Notes: a model not told the origin generated them from the letters alone. Positions 1-9,180 are shown, numbered from the stretch's first letter. The stretch is DNA of 64,000 nucleotides from an uncultured Lachnospiraceae bacterium (GCA_910587155.1 CAJULA010000010.1:1-64000); one strand, 5' to 3'. Program-made: numbers and translations.

Positions 1-113
1 ACCATAGGAGGCTTTTTAATGTTGTCCTCACCGCTTCCACTTACCCTATTCTCCCTAGCATAGCTGGGGGATTAGGATTTTTCATTTAAAATTTTGTACA
101 AAAGATAGATAAA

Positions 114-129
114 TGTTTCACGTGAAACA
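114..129. promoter_or_regulatory. parS: parS centromere site 1
   Basis: Perfect 16-bp palindrome TGTTTCACGTGAAACA, identical to the parS consensus bound by ParB/Spo0J in Firmicutes. ParB loads here and spreads, organising the origin region for segregation. Its position about 10 kb from dnaA fits the usual origin-proximal placement. The parA/parB genes are not in the window and probably lie just to the left. Confidence 0.95.
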
Positions 130-160
130 TCAATATATTATTTTGATTTTAAACAACAAA

Positions 161-176
161 TGTTTCACGTGAAACA
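161..176. promoter_or_regulatory. parS: parS centromere site 2
   Basis: Second perfect copy of TGTTTCACGTGAAACA, 31 bp downstream of the first. The flanks form a longer inverted repeat (AACAACAAA before, TTTGTTGTT after). Two parS sites this close suggest a strong ParB nucleation point at the left edge of the origin domain. Confidence 0.95.
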
Positions 177-237
177 TTTGTTGTTAACATTTTCTATTTT
201 ATCATTTATAATAAACGCATTTCATACTGCCTTATCA

Positions 238-278
238 TAAAAAAATAGTTAATGAAAATATTTCATTAGCTATTTTTC
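238..278 (-). terminator. Rho-independent terminator after the response regulator
   Basis: Inverted repeat of 16 bp (arms 242-257 and 261-276, one G-U pair, loop ATA). On the minus strand it is followed by a T run, just downstream of the response-regulator stop at 292. The A/T flanks on both sides would let it work in both directions and insulate the parS region. Confidence 0.75.
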
Positions 279-291
279 TTCCGATCACTTA

Positions 292-933
292 CTATAATTC
301 AACCAGGTTGTTTTTGATGGCAAACACTGCTGCCTGCGTTCTATCTGCAACATCTATTTTTTTGAAAATACTGGATATATGATTCTTTACTGTCCTTTCA
401 CTGATTTTCATTTCTTCCGCTATTTCTTTATTAAACATTCCACTGGCTACCAAAATAAGTACTTCCAGTTCTCTTCTCGTTAAAGCTTCTATTTTTTCCC
501 TGTTATTATTTCTGGTAATCAACTTGGAATTTAAAGAGGGAATCAGATCAGGTTGAATATAAGACTCCCCTTTAATTACCGTTTTAATTGCTTTTTTTAA
601 TTCTGCAGAACCTGTATTTTTCAATAAATAACCATCTACGCCTATATCGACTGCCTTGACAAGATAATCAATTTCATTATGAACTGTCAAAATCAGTACC
701 TTAACAGGAATCTTTTTTTTTCTGATCTCCTCTAATACTTCAATACCATTTTTCTTTGGCATATTAATATCCAAAAATAATACATCCGGTAAAGTATGGT
801 TGAGAATTGAAAGACATTCAACACCATCATTTGCTTCCGCTATAATTTCTATCTCACCATCAAACTCTAGAAGCTGTTTGATTCCTTCTCTGATCAATAC
901 ATGATCATCTGAAATCATTACTTTTACACTCAT
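292..933 (-). CDS. NarL/FixJ-family response regulator
   Basis: Two-component response regulator of 213 residues. The N-terminal receiver domain (about 1-120) shows the DD acidic pair, the phospho-acceptor Asp in FLDINMP, the conserved Thr in ILTVHN and the Lys in LLKNTG. The C-terminal LuxR-type helix-turn-helix (about 145-213) shows LTRRELEVL and ERTVKNHISSIFKKI. It lies downstream of a histidine kinase on the same strand, separated by about 140 bp, and the two are the likely cognate pair. The chosen start is the ATG at 933; a TTG four codons upstream is also possible and neither has a strong ribosome binding site. The target genes and signal are unknown. Confidence 0.9.
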   Translation of the reverse strand: MSVKVMISDDHVLIREGIKQLLEFDGEIEIIAEANDGVECLSILNHTLPDVLFLDINMPKKNGIEVLEEIRKKKIPVKVLILTVHNEIDYLVKAVDIGVDGYLLKNTGSAELKKAIKTVIKGESYIQPDLIPSLNSKLITRNNNREKIEALTRRELEVLILVASGMFNKEIAEEMKISERTVKNHISSIFKKIDVADRTQAAVFAIKNNLVEL

Positions 934-1074
934 TTTTTTATCCAATAAATGTTCTTATTATAATAAACAACATATCTTATGCAGAACAATTATCTTTCCC
1001 CTTAAAATATAATCTGACCGGTAAAAACTTGCCGATCAAACTTATTTTATTATACCATACATATTTACTAAATG

Positions 1075-1716
1075 TTAGAGTTTTTGTAATAAAATAAAGA
1101 TTTTTGTTCCTTTTTCAGGTTTGGTATCTATCTTCATACTTCCTGAAAGTATTTTCACTCTTTCTTTCAAAATAAAAAGCCCAAAATGATTTTCTTTATT
1201 TTTTGCTTCTTCCAAATCAAACCCAACACCGTCATCTTCTACAGTCAATTCTATATGATCTAGAAAATCTTTCAAAAATACCTTCATATTCTGCGCATGC
1301 GCATGCTTACATACATTAATTACACATTCCTGTAAGATACGATATAACTCCAGCTGATAAGATTCGTATCCCGTCATCTCTATTTCATCAATATCATATT
1401 CAATTACAAGTGAAGTCATTTTTTTCGCTTTATCCAATAACCCTATAATCGCATTTTTTAAACCCAGATCATCAAACACCATAGGCCTCAGATCATAAAT
1501 GACCATCCTGATTTCATCAATAATATGATTAATATTTTTGCTGACAGATGCAAGCTCCAGTTTTGCTCGGATCATATCTTTATCCATATACATGGACACC
1601 AATTCCAGTTTATGTATAAGATGGGAAAGATTTTGGAGAGAAGTATCATGCAGATCTCTTGCAATTCTTCTTCTGTCCAACTCCTGAATTTCAAAAACCA
1701 ATTCCTTTTTTTTCAT
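1075..1716 (-). CDS. Soluble sensor histidine kinase (HisKA_3 / HATPase_c)
   Basis: Histidine kinase of the NarL-partner class. The dimerisation and phospho-acceptor helix contains RRRIARDLHDTSLQNL with the acceptor His (about residue 23). The HATPase_c domain (about 120-213) shows the N box ECVINVCKHA, G1 VEDDGVGFD and G2 FGLFILKERV. The protein is only 213 residues: no membrane segment, PAS or GAF domain precedes the catalytic core, so it must sense a cytoplasmic cue or depend on a partner, as DegS/NreB-type kinases do. AGGAGG lies 9 bp before the ATG. The downstream response regulator is the probable phosphate acceptor. Confidence 0.88.
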   Translation of the reverse strand: MKKKELVFEIQELDRRRIARDLHDTSLQNLSHLIHKLELVSMYMDKDMIRAKLELASVSKNINHIIDEIRMVIYDLRPMVFDDLGLKNAIIGLLDKAKKMTSLVIEYDIDEIEMTGYESYQLELYRILQECVINVCKHAHAQNMKVFLKDFLDHIELTVEDDGVGFDLEEAKNKENHFGLFILKERVKILSGSMKIDTKPEKGTKIFILLQKL

Positions 1717-1822
1717 TTCGCTATTCCTCCTGAACTGAAAACTTCCTTGTAACCTTACATAATTTCCGATATAATAGAATCAAAGATACCCGTACAAATA
1801 TTCTAAAAAAAAGAGGCTTCAT

Positions 1823-2767
1823 ATGAAGAAAAAAATCAAAATAATAGCTGCCGTTGCCGCAACCACAGGAGCTGTTATCCATATTATAAACCGAATTCAA
1901 TTTTCTATAGCGGATAAAAAAAATATTTTAGAACGTGTGGAAAGCAAATACTACGACTGGAGATTTGGTAAAATTCATTATACAGTAAAAGGGAACGGTA
2001 AACCTCTTTTGCTCGTTCATAATCTGACAGTCGGAAGTTCTGGCTATGAATTTTATAAAATTGCTGACCAATTATCCGCTCAGTTTGAAGTATACACAAT
2101 GGATCTTCTTGGTTATGGACTGTCCGATAAACCAGATATGACTTATACCAGCTTTCTCTATGTACAGCTCTTATCAGATTTTATCAAAAATGTAATTGGC
2201 AGAAAAAGCGATATTGTTACATCCGGAGATTCCTCTTCTATCTCTATCATGACTTGTCACAACAATCCGGAAGTATGCAATAAGCTGATATTTATCAATC
2301 CTCAGAGTCTGCACCAGCTCAGTCTGATTCCTACCAGACGATCCAGAACCCTTAAATTTCTCATTGATCTTCCTGTGATCGGCACATTTATTTTTAACCT
2401 TGTTACATCCAGACTTTCATTTTTAAGTCTGTTTCAAAAATATTATTATACGGATATTACCCGACTGAAAGAAACAGATTTACAGGCTTATAGAGAGGCC
2501 AGCCATAAATATGACTATCATGCAAAATATTCTTTTTCCAGCCATATAGGAAGATATATGAATTTCAATATACTTCATGCCTTAAAAGAGATTAACCACA
2601 GCATCTTCATCATAGCAGGAAATAATAAAACAGACAATAAATCAATCATAGAAAATTATTTTTCCTATAATTCATCTATTGAGGTTACTTATATATCCGA
2701 GACCAAACAGTATCCTCATATGGAGGCTCCCGCAAAAGTCCTTGATCAACTGGAAATTTTCTTATAA
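1823..2767 (+). CDS. Alpha/beta-fold hydrolase, membrane-anchored
   Basis: Protein of 314 residues with a short hydrophobic N-terminal segment (about 5-22), then an alpha/beta hydrolase core. The oxyanion region LLLVHNLTVGSS is followed by MDLLGYGLSDKP, typical of the family. The nucleophile elbow reads SGDSSSIS, with Ser replacing the last Gly of GxSxG. The catalytic His is probably in YPHMEAP near the C-terminus. The substrate cannot be told from sequence. It is divergent from the histidine kinase and ends 1 bp before the convergent rsmG, with no clear terminator between. Confidence 0.8.
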   Translation: MKKKIKIIAAVAATTGAVIHIINRIQFSIADKKNILERVESKYYDWRFGKIHYTVKGNGKPLLLVHNLTVGSSGYEFYKIADQLSAQFEVYTMDLLGYGLSDKPDMTYTSFLYVQLLSDFIKNVIGRKSDIVTSGDSSSISIMTCHNNPEVCNKLIFINPQSLHQLSLIPTRRSRTLKFLIDLPVIGTFIFNLVTSRLSFLSLFQKYYYTDITRLKETDLQAYREASHKYDYHAKYSFSSHIGRYMNFNILHALKEINHSIFIIAGNNKTDNKSIIENYFSYNSSIEVTYISETKQYPHMEAPAKVLDQLEIFL

Positions 2768-2768
2768 A

Positions 2769-3491
2769 TTATAATGGCTCTCTGGAAGGAATCCCTGCCT
2801 TTCTTGGAAATCTGGCAGGGGTTTCCTTTATTTTCCGGATCAGCAAAATTGTTCTGTTCATGTCAGACACTGGAAGCGTAAAATCATTTTTTTCAATTAA
2901 CTTTCCTCCCAGCAATCTGATCGCTTTTTCTGCTCCCGGTAATTCATCAGAAATTTTTTCAGACTTATAGGGAACAAAAAGACCGCCCACCCTGACAAAT
3001 GGCAGACAATATTCGGACAGTGTCGAGAGATTTGCCACTGCACGGGAAACACACAGGTCATACGATTCCCTCATTTTCTCAAATCTGGCGTAATCTTCCG
3101 CTCTGCCATGGAAAACTTCTATCCCTTCCAGTCCCAGATTTCCGATCACCTCCTCCAGAAAGCGAATTCTCTTTTTCAGAGAATCCAACAGCGTTACTTT
3201 CAGCTCCGGAAAGACAATTTTCAGCGGAATTCCCGGAAAACCTGCCCCTGTCCCCACATCAATAAGTGAATGGACCGCCGTCAGATCCATATACGCTGCC
3301 AGGGAAAGACTGTCAACAAAATGTTTTATCATCACTTCTTCATATTCCGTAATCGCAGTAAGATTCATGACAGAATTCCATTCTACTAATATCTCATAAT
3401 AAGCCAGAAATTGCGCAATCTGTGAATCGCTTACCGAAACGAAAAAACTCTTCATTGCTTTTTCAAATATTGCTGTGTCATATTTCTTCAT
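2769..3491 (-). CDS. rsmG: 16S rRNA (guanine-N7)-methyltransferase RsmG (GidB)
   Basis: Methylates N7 of G527 (E. coli numbering) in 16S rRNA using SAM. The Rossmann methyltransferase core is clear: VEWNSVMNLTAI near the N-terminus, KHFVDSL, then the SAM loop DVGTGAGFPGIPLKI, LLDSLKKR and SRAVANL. It is the last gene of the minus-strand origin operon, 46 bp or more after mnmG. The ATG at 3491 gives a normal length of 240 residues with AAAGGA about 11 bp upstream. A GTG at 3512 and an ATG at 3503 are alternatives. The last codons run through a 12-bp inverted repeat (about 2781-2826). Confidence 0.95.
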   Translation of the reverse strand: MKKYDTAIFEKAMKSFFVSVSDSQIAQFLAYYEILVEWNSVMNLTAITEYEEVMIKHFVDSLSLAAYMDLTAVHSLIDVGTGAGFPGIPLKIVFPELKVTLLDSLKKRIRFLEEVIGNLGLEGIEVFHGRAEDYARFEKMRESYDLCVSRAVANLSTLSEYCLPFVRVGGLFVPYKSEKISDELPGAEKAIRLLGGKLIEKNDFTLPVSDMNRTILLIRKIKETPARFPRKAGIPSREPL

Positions 3492-3530
3492 AAAACGAAA
3501 CATCCTTTTCACTGATGATTTATAAATTAG

Positions 3531-3553
3531 GAAAGCGCTGATTTAATCAGCAC
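3531..3553 (-). terminator. Short hairpin between mnmG and rsmG
   Basis: Inverted repeat AAGTGCTGATT/AATCAGCGCTT on the minus strand just after the mnmG stop, followed by TCCTAATTT. The T tract is poor, so it is more likely a weak attenuator or mRNA-stabilising hairpin than a full terminator. Confidence 0.4.
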
Positions 3554-3557
3554 TTAC

Positions 3558-5468
3558 TCAGGTCTGATGACTGGCATGCTCCAGATAAATGAGCAGAACA
3601 GAAATATCAGAAGGTGAAACACCGGAAATTCTGGAAGCCTGTCCCAGAGAAGCAGGCCGATGAATATCAAGTTTCTGTCTGGCCTCCATTCTCAGATTTT
3701 TGATTTCGTGATAATTCAGTCCTTCCGGTATCTTTTTATTTTCCATTTTTTTATATTGCAAAACCTGCCTTGTCTGTCTTGCAATATATCCTTCATATTT
3801 GATTTCTATTTCAACCTGTTCTTTTACATCTGCCGGAAGCGGTTTTCTGTCAGGATCAATTTCTTTTAATCCATCATATGACAATTCCGGTCTACACATC
3901 AATTCTGCCAGACTGGCTCCCGTTCTGAGTCTGGCACTTCCATGAGCCTCCAGAAATTTCTGATGTTTTTCACCGGCGCCCACAAAAACAGATTTCAGTC
4001 TCTGTATTTCTTCTCTGATCGCCTTTTCTTTTTCACAGATACTTCGATACCTCTCTGCTGATACCAGACCAATGTCAAATCCCTTTTTTCCAAGACGAAG
4101 ATCTGCATTATCCTGTCGAAGCAAAAGACGATATTCCGCCCTTGACGTCATCATCCGATAAGGCTCCAAAGTTTCTTTCGTTACCAGATCATCAATCAAC
4201 ACCCCGATATAACTCTCCGAGCGATCCATTACCAACGGCTCCCGACCCAGAATCTCCATTGCTGCATTGACACCGGCTACCAGTCCTTGTGCCGCTGCTT
4301 CTTCGTATCCACTGCTGCCATTTAACTGACCGCCGCTGAACAATCCCTTTATCTTTTTAAATTCCAGTGTATTTTTTAATTCTATAGAATTGATACAATC
4401 ATACTCTATGGCATAAGCATTTCGTACTATCCTGCAATGTTCCAGTCCTGGCACTGTCCGATACATGGCAAGCTGCACATCCTCAGGAAGAGAAGAAGAC
4501 ATTCCTCCCACATACATTTCATTTGTATGCAGACCTTCCGGTTCTATGAATACCTGATGTCTGCTTTTATCGGCAAATTTTACTACCTTGTCTTCTATGG
4601 AAGGACAATATCTGGGACCGGTCCCTTCTATCACCCCTGCATAGATCGGAGAACGATCCAGATTTTCTCTGATAATCTGATGTGTTTCTTCATTTGTATA
4701 GGTCAGATAACAGGAAACCTGATCAATCTGCACCTCCTCCGGATCTGTGGAAAAGGAAAAAGGAATCACTCTTTCATCACCTTTTTGTTCTTCCATCTTT
4801 TCAAAATCAAGAGAACGTCTGTCCATTCTGGCAGGTGTACCCGTCTTAAAACGACGCAGCTCTATGCCCAGATTTCGCAGAGAAGCAGAGAGATGTGTGG
4901 CAGCCTGCAGGCCATTGGGCCCGGTATGTACGATAGATTCTCCGCACAGACACCTGGCATTTAAATAAGTTCCCGTACAAAGAATCACTGCCTTACATTC
5001 ATAAATGATACCTGTTGCAATTTTTACGCCTGTTATTCTTTTCTCATAAAGTGAATTTCCCTCATGATATGTTTCTGACAAAAGTTCACACACTTCTGCC
5101 TGCTTTACAATCAGATGATCCTGATTTTCAATAACTTTCCGCATACACCTGGTATATTCCGCTTTATCTGCCTGCGCCCGCAGAGAGTGTACTGCAGGCC
5201 CCTTGGACTGGTTCAGCATTTTGGATTGAATAAAGGTCCGATCAATCACTTTTCCCATCTGTCCGCCCAGAGCATCCACTTCTCTTACCAGATGCCCTTT
5301 GGAAGAACCTCCTATATTAGGGTTGCAGGGCATCAAGGCAATACTGTCCACACTGACAGTAAATATTATCGTTTCCAATCCCAGCCTGGCGCAGGCAAGA
5401 GCCGCCTCACATCCTGCATGTCCCGCACCAACTACACATACATCTGCTTTTTCTCTGATTTCAGGCAT
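3558..5468 (-). CDS. mnmG: tRNA uridine-5-carboxymethylaminomethyl modification enzyme MnmG (GidA)
   Basis: FAD-dependent partner of MnmE in making the cmnm5 modification on wobble U34 of tRNAs. The N-terminal dinucleotide-binding motif is VVGAGHAGCEAALA, followed by MPCNPNIGGSSKG, which is diagnostic of MnmG. FKTGTPAR and MTSRAEYRLLLRQDNAD are also family signatures. The start was set at the ATG at 5468 because AGAGGA lies 8 bp upstream and the product (636 residues) then matches the family. A longer open frame would overlap the end of mnmE. It lies 22 bp after mnmE and is almost certainly co-transcribed with it. Confidence 0.97.
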   Translation of the reverse strand: MPEIREKADVCVVGAGHAGCEAALACARLGLETIIFTVSVDSIALMPCNPNIGGSSKGHLVREVDALGGQMGKVIDRTFIQSKMLNQSKGPAVHSLRAQADKAEYTRCMRKVIENQDHLIVKQAEVCELLSETYHEGNSLYEKRITGVKIATGIIYECKAVILCTGTYLNARCLCGESIVHTGPNGLQAATHLSASLRNLGIELRRFKTGTPARMDRRSLDFEKMEEQKGDERVIPFSFSTDPEEVQIDQVSCYLTYTNEETHQIIRENLDRSPIYAGVIEGTGPRYCPSIEDKVVKFADKSRHQVFIEPEGLHTNEMYVGGMSSSLPEDVQLAMYRTVPGLEHCRIVRNAYAIEYDCINSIELKNTLEFKKIKGLFSGGQLNGSSGYEEAAAQGLVAGVNAAMEILGREPLVMDRSESYIGVLIDDLVTKETLEPYRMMTSRAEYRLLLRQDNADLRLGKKGFDIGLVSAERYRSICEKEKAIREEIQRLKSVFVGAGEKHQKFLEAHGSARLRTGASLAELMCRPELSYDGLKEIDPDRKPLPADVKEQVEIEIKYEGYIARQTRQVLQYKKMENKKIPEGLNYHEIKNLRMEARQKLDIHRPASLGQASRISGVSPSDISVLLIYLEHASHQT

Positions 5469-5490
5469 CTTATCAGTCCTCTTTTCATCT

Positions 5491-6873
5491 CTACTTTCCC
5501 ATACAAAAGCTGGAAAAAATTTCATTGATCAGATCTTCTCCCACTTCTTCTCCCAATATCCTTCCCAGAGCGGCATAGGCATTCATCAAATCTATGGAAT
5601 AAAAATCTTCCGGCATATGCATGGCAATGCTTTCTTTTACCATTAACATACTATCCAGTGCTTCCTGCAATGCCTCTTTATGTCTCATATTGGTAAGATA
5701 CACTTCATTGTCAAAAGAAATTTTCCCATTGAAAAACAAATGACTGACAGCAGTTTCCAGATTTTCCATTCCCTTTCCTTCCTTCAATGAGATAGAAAGT
5801 ATAGGAATATCACATGTTATTTTTTTTAGAATCATTTCTTTTGTCAAAACAGGAGTAAGATCTGTTTTATTTAACAGAATCAGACAGTTTTTTTCTCCGA
5901 TCAGTGACAGGATATAAGAGTCATTCTCATCCCAGGGAATAGAAGAATCCGCCACATAAAGAATCAAATCCGCATCATGGACACTGGCTACCGCCTTCTC
6001 CACTCCGATTTTTTCCACGGCATCATCCGTAAAACGGATACCTGCCGTATCCATAATACGCAAACACACATCTCCCAATCTGACCGATTCTTCCAAAATA
6101 TCACGCGTCGTCCCCGCTATATCGGTAACGATGGCTCTTTCCTCTCCTGACAGGGCATTCAGAAGAGAAGATTTTCCCGCATTCGGTTTTCCCAAAATCA
6201 CCGTGCGAATGCCCTCCCGTATCACCCTGGCATTTGTGGCACTGTGAAGAAGCTTGCTCATCTCATTTGCTACCTCTTCAATCATACATGAAATTGTTTG
6301 CTCATATCCATCCAGCGTGATATGCTCCGGATCATCGAGAGCAGATTCTATAAAAGCAATCTCATGCAATATTTTTTTTCTGAGCCCCTTTATAATAGAA
6401 GAAACAGAGCCCTGCAACTGACCAAAGGAAGATCTGAGTGCCAGCTCACTGTCAGAACGGATCAGATCCATGACTGCTTCCGCTTTAGTCAGATCAATTC
6501 TCCCATTCAGAAAAGCCCGTTTTGTAAATTCCCCCGGTTCAGCAAGCCTGGCTCCATGTTCAAGTATCAGCTCCAAAATCCTTCTGGTGATTAAAATGCC
6601 ACCATGACAATTAATCTCTACCGTATCTTCCGCCGTATAGCTTCTGGGAGACTTCATCACGGAAACCATTACTTCATCTAAAGGTTCATCCTCTTTAAAA
6701 ATGAATCCATAATGAATCGTATGACTTTTTACATCCCTCAGAATATGTTTTTTTCCCTTTGTCATAAAAATTCTGTCTGCTATCGCGATTGCTTCTTCAC
6801 CGCTGATTCTGATTATACTGATGCCGGAAGCAGACAAAGCTGTGGCAATCGCTGCTATCGTTTCCGCTTGCAT
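5491..6873 (-). CDS. mnmE: tRNA modification GTPase MnmE (TrmE/ThdF)
   Basis: Potassium-activated GTPase working with MnmG on U34 of tRNA. The N-terminal folate-binding TrmE domain starts with ETIAAIATALSASGISIIRISG. The G domain inserted in the middle shows G1 GKPNAGKSSLLN, G2 region IAGTTRD, G3 DTAGIR and G4 NKTD. The C-terminus ends in FCMGK, the conserved CxGK tail with the catalytic Cys. The start at 6873 has GGGAG upstream and gives 460 residues, the family norm. Upstream in-frame ATGs would add an unlikely 14-residue extension. Confidence 0.97.
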   Translation of the reverse strand: MQAETIAAIATALSASGISIIRISGEEAIAIADRIFMTKGKKHILRDVKSHTIHYGFIFKEDEPLDEVMVSVMKSPRSYTAEDTVEINCHGGILITRRILELILEHGARLAEPGEFTKRAFLNGRIDLTKAEAVMDLIRSDSELALRSSFGQLQGSVSSIIKGLRKKILHEIAFIESALDDPEHITLDGYEQTISCMIEEVANEMSKLLHSATNARVIREGIRTVILGKPNAGKSSLLNALSGEERAIVTDIAGTTRDILEESVRLGDVCLRIMDTAGIRFTDDAVEKIGVEKAVASVHDADLILYVADSSIPWDENDSYILSLIGEKNCLILLNKTDLTPVLTKEMILKKITCDIPILSISLKEGKGMENLETAVSHLFFNGKISFDNEVYLTNMRHKEALQEALDSMLMVKESIAMHMPEDFYSIDLMNAYAALGRILGEEVGEDLINEIFSSFCMGK

Positions 6874-6966
6874 AACAATTCTCCCGCATTTCATCATACA
6901 AAACAGGGCCGACACATCAGGAAATCAAAAACTGTTTTCTTTCCATGCGGCGGCCCCATAGGTTTT

Positions 6967-7590
6967 CTATTTTTTCAGTGTCACAACTACTCTCCTGAAA
7001 GGTTCATCCCCTTCACTGTGTGTCACCACATATCTGTCATTTTGAAGAGCGGAGTGAATGATCCTTCTCTCATAAGGATTCATAGGTTCCAGAGAAACAG
7101 GACGCTTCGTCCTCTTTACTTTGAATGCAATATTCTTAGCAAGATTTTCAAGTGTATCTTTTCTCCTCTTTCGGTAATTCTCCGTATCAACCTTTACCCG
7201 GATATAATTTTCCGCATCCTTATTCACAACGAGAGAAGTAAGATACTGCAGAGAATCCAGAGTCTGTCCCCTTTTACCAATCAGGACACCCATTTCATCC
7301 CCTTTCAGGTCAATATCCATAAAATGATCAATCTCATCATACTTCATATCCACGACAACCGTCAGTCCCATCGCTTCAAACACATCCTGCAGAAAAGATC
7401 TGGCCGTATCCTGTATTGATGATTTTACTCTTGCTTTAATGACTGCAGCTCTGGAACCGATTCCCAAAAATCCTGCAGAACCTTCCTCTATCACTTCATA
7501 TTCCAGTTTATCGCTTGTAACGGAAAATTTCTGGCATGCTTCCGTGATCGCATCGTCTACTGTTTTTGCAGTCACCTCTATAAATTCCAT
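6967..7590 (-). CDS. jag: RNA-binding protein Jag / KhpB (EloR)
   Basis: RNA-binding protein of 207 residues next to yidC, linked in Firmicutes to control of cell elongation and division. The Jag N-terminal domain covers about 1-50 (EFIEVTAKTVDDAI, with GFLGIGSRAAVIKA). The KH domain follows (about 75-145) with IGKRGQTLDSLQYL as the GxxG-type loop region. The C-terminal R3H domain (about 145-205) has the Arg/His signature in PYERRIIHSALQ. It lies 16 bp after yidC in the same operon. The usual Jag-YidC pairing supports the call. Confidence 0.95.
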   Translation of the reverse strand: MEFIEVTAKTVDDAITEACQKFSVTSDKLEYEVIEEGSAGFLGIGSRAAVIKARVKSSIQDTARSFLQDVFEAMGLTVVVDMKYDEIDHFMDIDLKGDEMGVLIGKRGQTLDSLQYLTSLVVNKDAENYIRVKVDTENYRKRRKDTLENLAKNIAFKVKRTKRPVSLEPMNPYERRIIHSALQNDRYVVTHSEGDEPFRRVVVTLKK

Positions 7591-7606
7591 CTCTGTTACC
7601 CCCTGT

Positions 7607-8899
7607 CTATTTTTTATTGTTCTTCTCGTTGTATTCCCTCACCAGATTCGCTTTCGCAGCTATACTTCCCACATCTTTATGCGTTTCGTAATACTCTCTT
7701 GCTTTTCGCAGCATCTCTTCCTTTTCATCTTCTGTATATCTGGAATTGGAAGAATTCATTCTCCTCGTGTTGATGGAAGCATTATCATTAATCTGTCTTC
7801 CGGAAACCCCCATCTTTTCCAGTTTCTTTTCTCTCTTTTCCAGATTCTTACGGATCAGCTCATCCATATCTATTTTGTCAATATGCTTATTAATCAAAAT
7901 CTGCTGAATACATCTCACCACTGCACCGGCCACCCAGTAAATACCCATACCTGCAGGAAGGGTAAAACAGAAAACAGCAGACATAATAGGCATCATCATA
8001 TTCATTGTCTTCATGGAAGCCGCCATGGAATCCTGCTGACCATTATTCCCTTTTGTCTCAGGCTGAGGCATCAGCTTCACATTCAACCACTGGGTAAAGG
8101 CCGCCAGAAAAGGCACCATCACGGCCGCTGCCATCATCAGATAAGCCCCTGAGGAAAAAGCCTCCTTTAACATAAAAGAGGGGGAATTGGCTATATTGAG
8201 TCCAAGAAAATTATTATATTCATTTAATTTATCAACCGTTTCCACAACATTCGTCGCCAAAGAAGGAAACTTGTCCGATATACTCTGCCATTCCGCCGTT
8301 GATGCCCTGTTCAGACAGTCGATAAATGTATTCTGAATATAAGTTGTATTTCCGTTTACAAAAGCCTCATTGGTAAACTGTCTTGCATAAATATTGGCAT
8401 TCGTAAAGCCCTGCAGAAGTTCCGCACTGCCGCTCTGCGCCATCAGCTTATCTACAAGAGGGAAAAAAACACCTTTAATCTGCGCCACATAAGCCGGCAT
8501 GGAATTGATCACTCGATAAAGAGCAAACAGAATAGGCATCTGGATCAGAAGCTGCAGACAGCTTCCGGTAGGGGAAACACCGTACTTATCGTAAATTGCC
8601 CTTGTCTCCTCATTCATGGCCATCATGGATTCATTATCTTTTTTATTTTTATATTTTTTCTGAACCGCCTGCAGCTCAGGATTCATTTTGGCAGACAGCT
8701 TGGAAAATTTCTGCTGTTTGATCGTCAGCGGCGTCATCAGCGCATAGATAATGATTGTGAATAAAATAATAGCCAAACCTATGTTCGGAATCCCCATCTT
8801 GTCCAATACGGCAAAGATTCCTTCCATCAGATAGCCCAGTATGATCGCAACCGGTTTTAAAAAACCCGACTGCTGTGTCAGTAATATACCACCCGGCAA
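7607..8899 (-). CDS. yidC: Membrane protein insertase YidC/Oxa1 family
   Basis: Integral membrane insertase that works with or without SecYEG. The 60KD_IMP core covers about residues 20-340: an N-terminal hydrophobic segment, TPLTIKQQKFSKLSAKMNPELQ, the cytoplasmic coiled region, SCLQLLIQMPILFALYRVI, then helices near 235-260 and 300-335. A long insertion (about 140-225) with several Asn/Thr is probably extracytoplasmic. The charged C-terminal tail is typical of Gram-positive YidC proteins that bind ribosomes. The start is TTG at 8899, supported by AGGAGG 8 bp upstream; no ATG or GTG fits as well. Confidence 0.95.
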   Translation of the reverse strand: MPGGILLTQQSGFLKPVAIILGYLMEGIFAVLDKMGIPNIGLAIILFTIIIYALMTPLTIKQQKFSKLSAKMNPELQAVQKKYKNKKDNESMMAMNEETRAIYDKYGVSPTGSCLQLLIQMPILFALYRVINSMPAYVAQIKGVFFPLVDKLMAQSGSAELLQGFTNANIYARQFTNEAFVNGNTTYIQNTFIDCLNRASTAEWQSISDKFPSLATNVVETVDKLNEYNNFLGLNIANSPSFMLKEAFSSGAYLMMAAAVMVPFLAAFTQWLNVKLMPQPETKGNNGQQDSMAASMKTMNMMMPIMSAVFCFTLPAGMGIYWVAGAVVRCIQQILINKHIDKIDMDELIRKNLEKREKKLEKMGVSGRQINDNASINTRRMNSSNSRYTEDEKEEMLRKAREYYETHKDVGSIAAKANLVREYNEKNNKK

Positions 8900-8934
8900 T
8901 TTTCTTTCCTCCTTTTTAACCCCTTCTCCTGTTG

Positions 8935-9144
8935 TCAGGGAACAGGGTCATATCCGCCTTTTGAAAAAGGATTACACCTCAGTATCCGCCAGATCGTCAG
9001 AAGTCCGCCCTTTAATACGCCATATTTTTCCAGAGCTTCCACCCCATACTGAGAACAGCTCGGAATATAAGGACACCTGACTCTTTTCAACGGAGACAGA
9101 TATGTCTGATAAAGTTTTATAAAATGAATCAATATTTTTTTCAT
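8935..9144 (-). CDS. yidD: Membrane protein insertion efficiency factor YidD
   Basis: Small 69-residue protein thought to help YidC-dependent insertion. It carries the family signature: LIKLYQ-type amphipathic helix, SPLKRVRCPYIPSCSQYGVEAL with the conserved Cys pair, then RILRCNPFSKGGYDPVP at the end. It sits between rnpA and yidC in the canonical order, 36 bp after rnpA. Confidence 0.96.
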   Translation of the reverse strand: MKKILIHFIKLYQTYLSPLKRVRCPYIPSCSQYGVEALEKYGVLKGGLLTIWRILRCNPFSKGGYDPVP

Positions 9145-9180
9145 TCTGATACAAACAGATCAGGGGAAGCAGCATCCTCA

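Noticed and set aside
1..100. Hairpin CCCTAGC-ATA-GCTGGGG near the left edge as a terminator
   Set aside because: A 7-bp stem is present (around 53-69) but no T run follows directly, and the gene it would serve is outside the window.
5469..5525. N-terminal extension of MnmG by 19 residues
   Set aside because: It overlaps the 3' end of mnmE and the motif-bearing start at 5468 has a good ribosome binding site.
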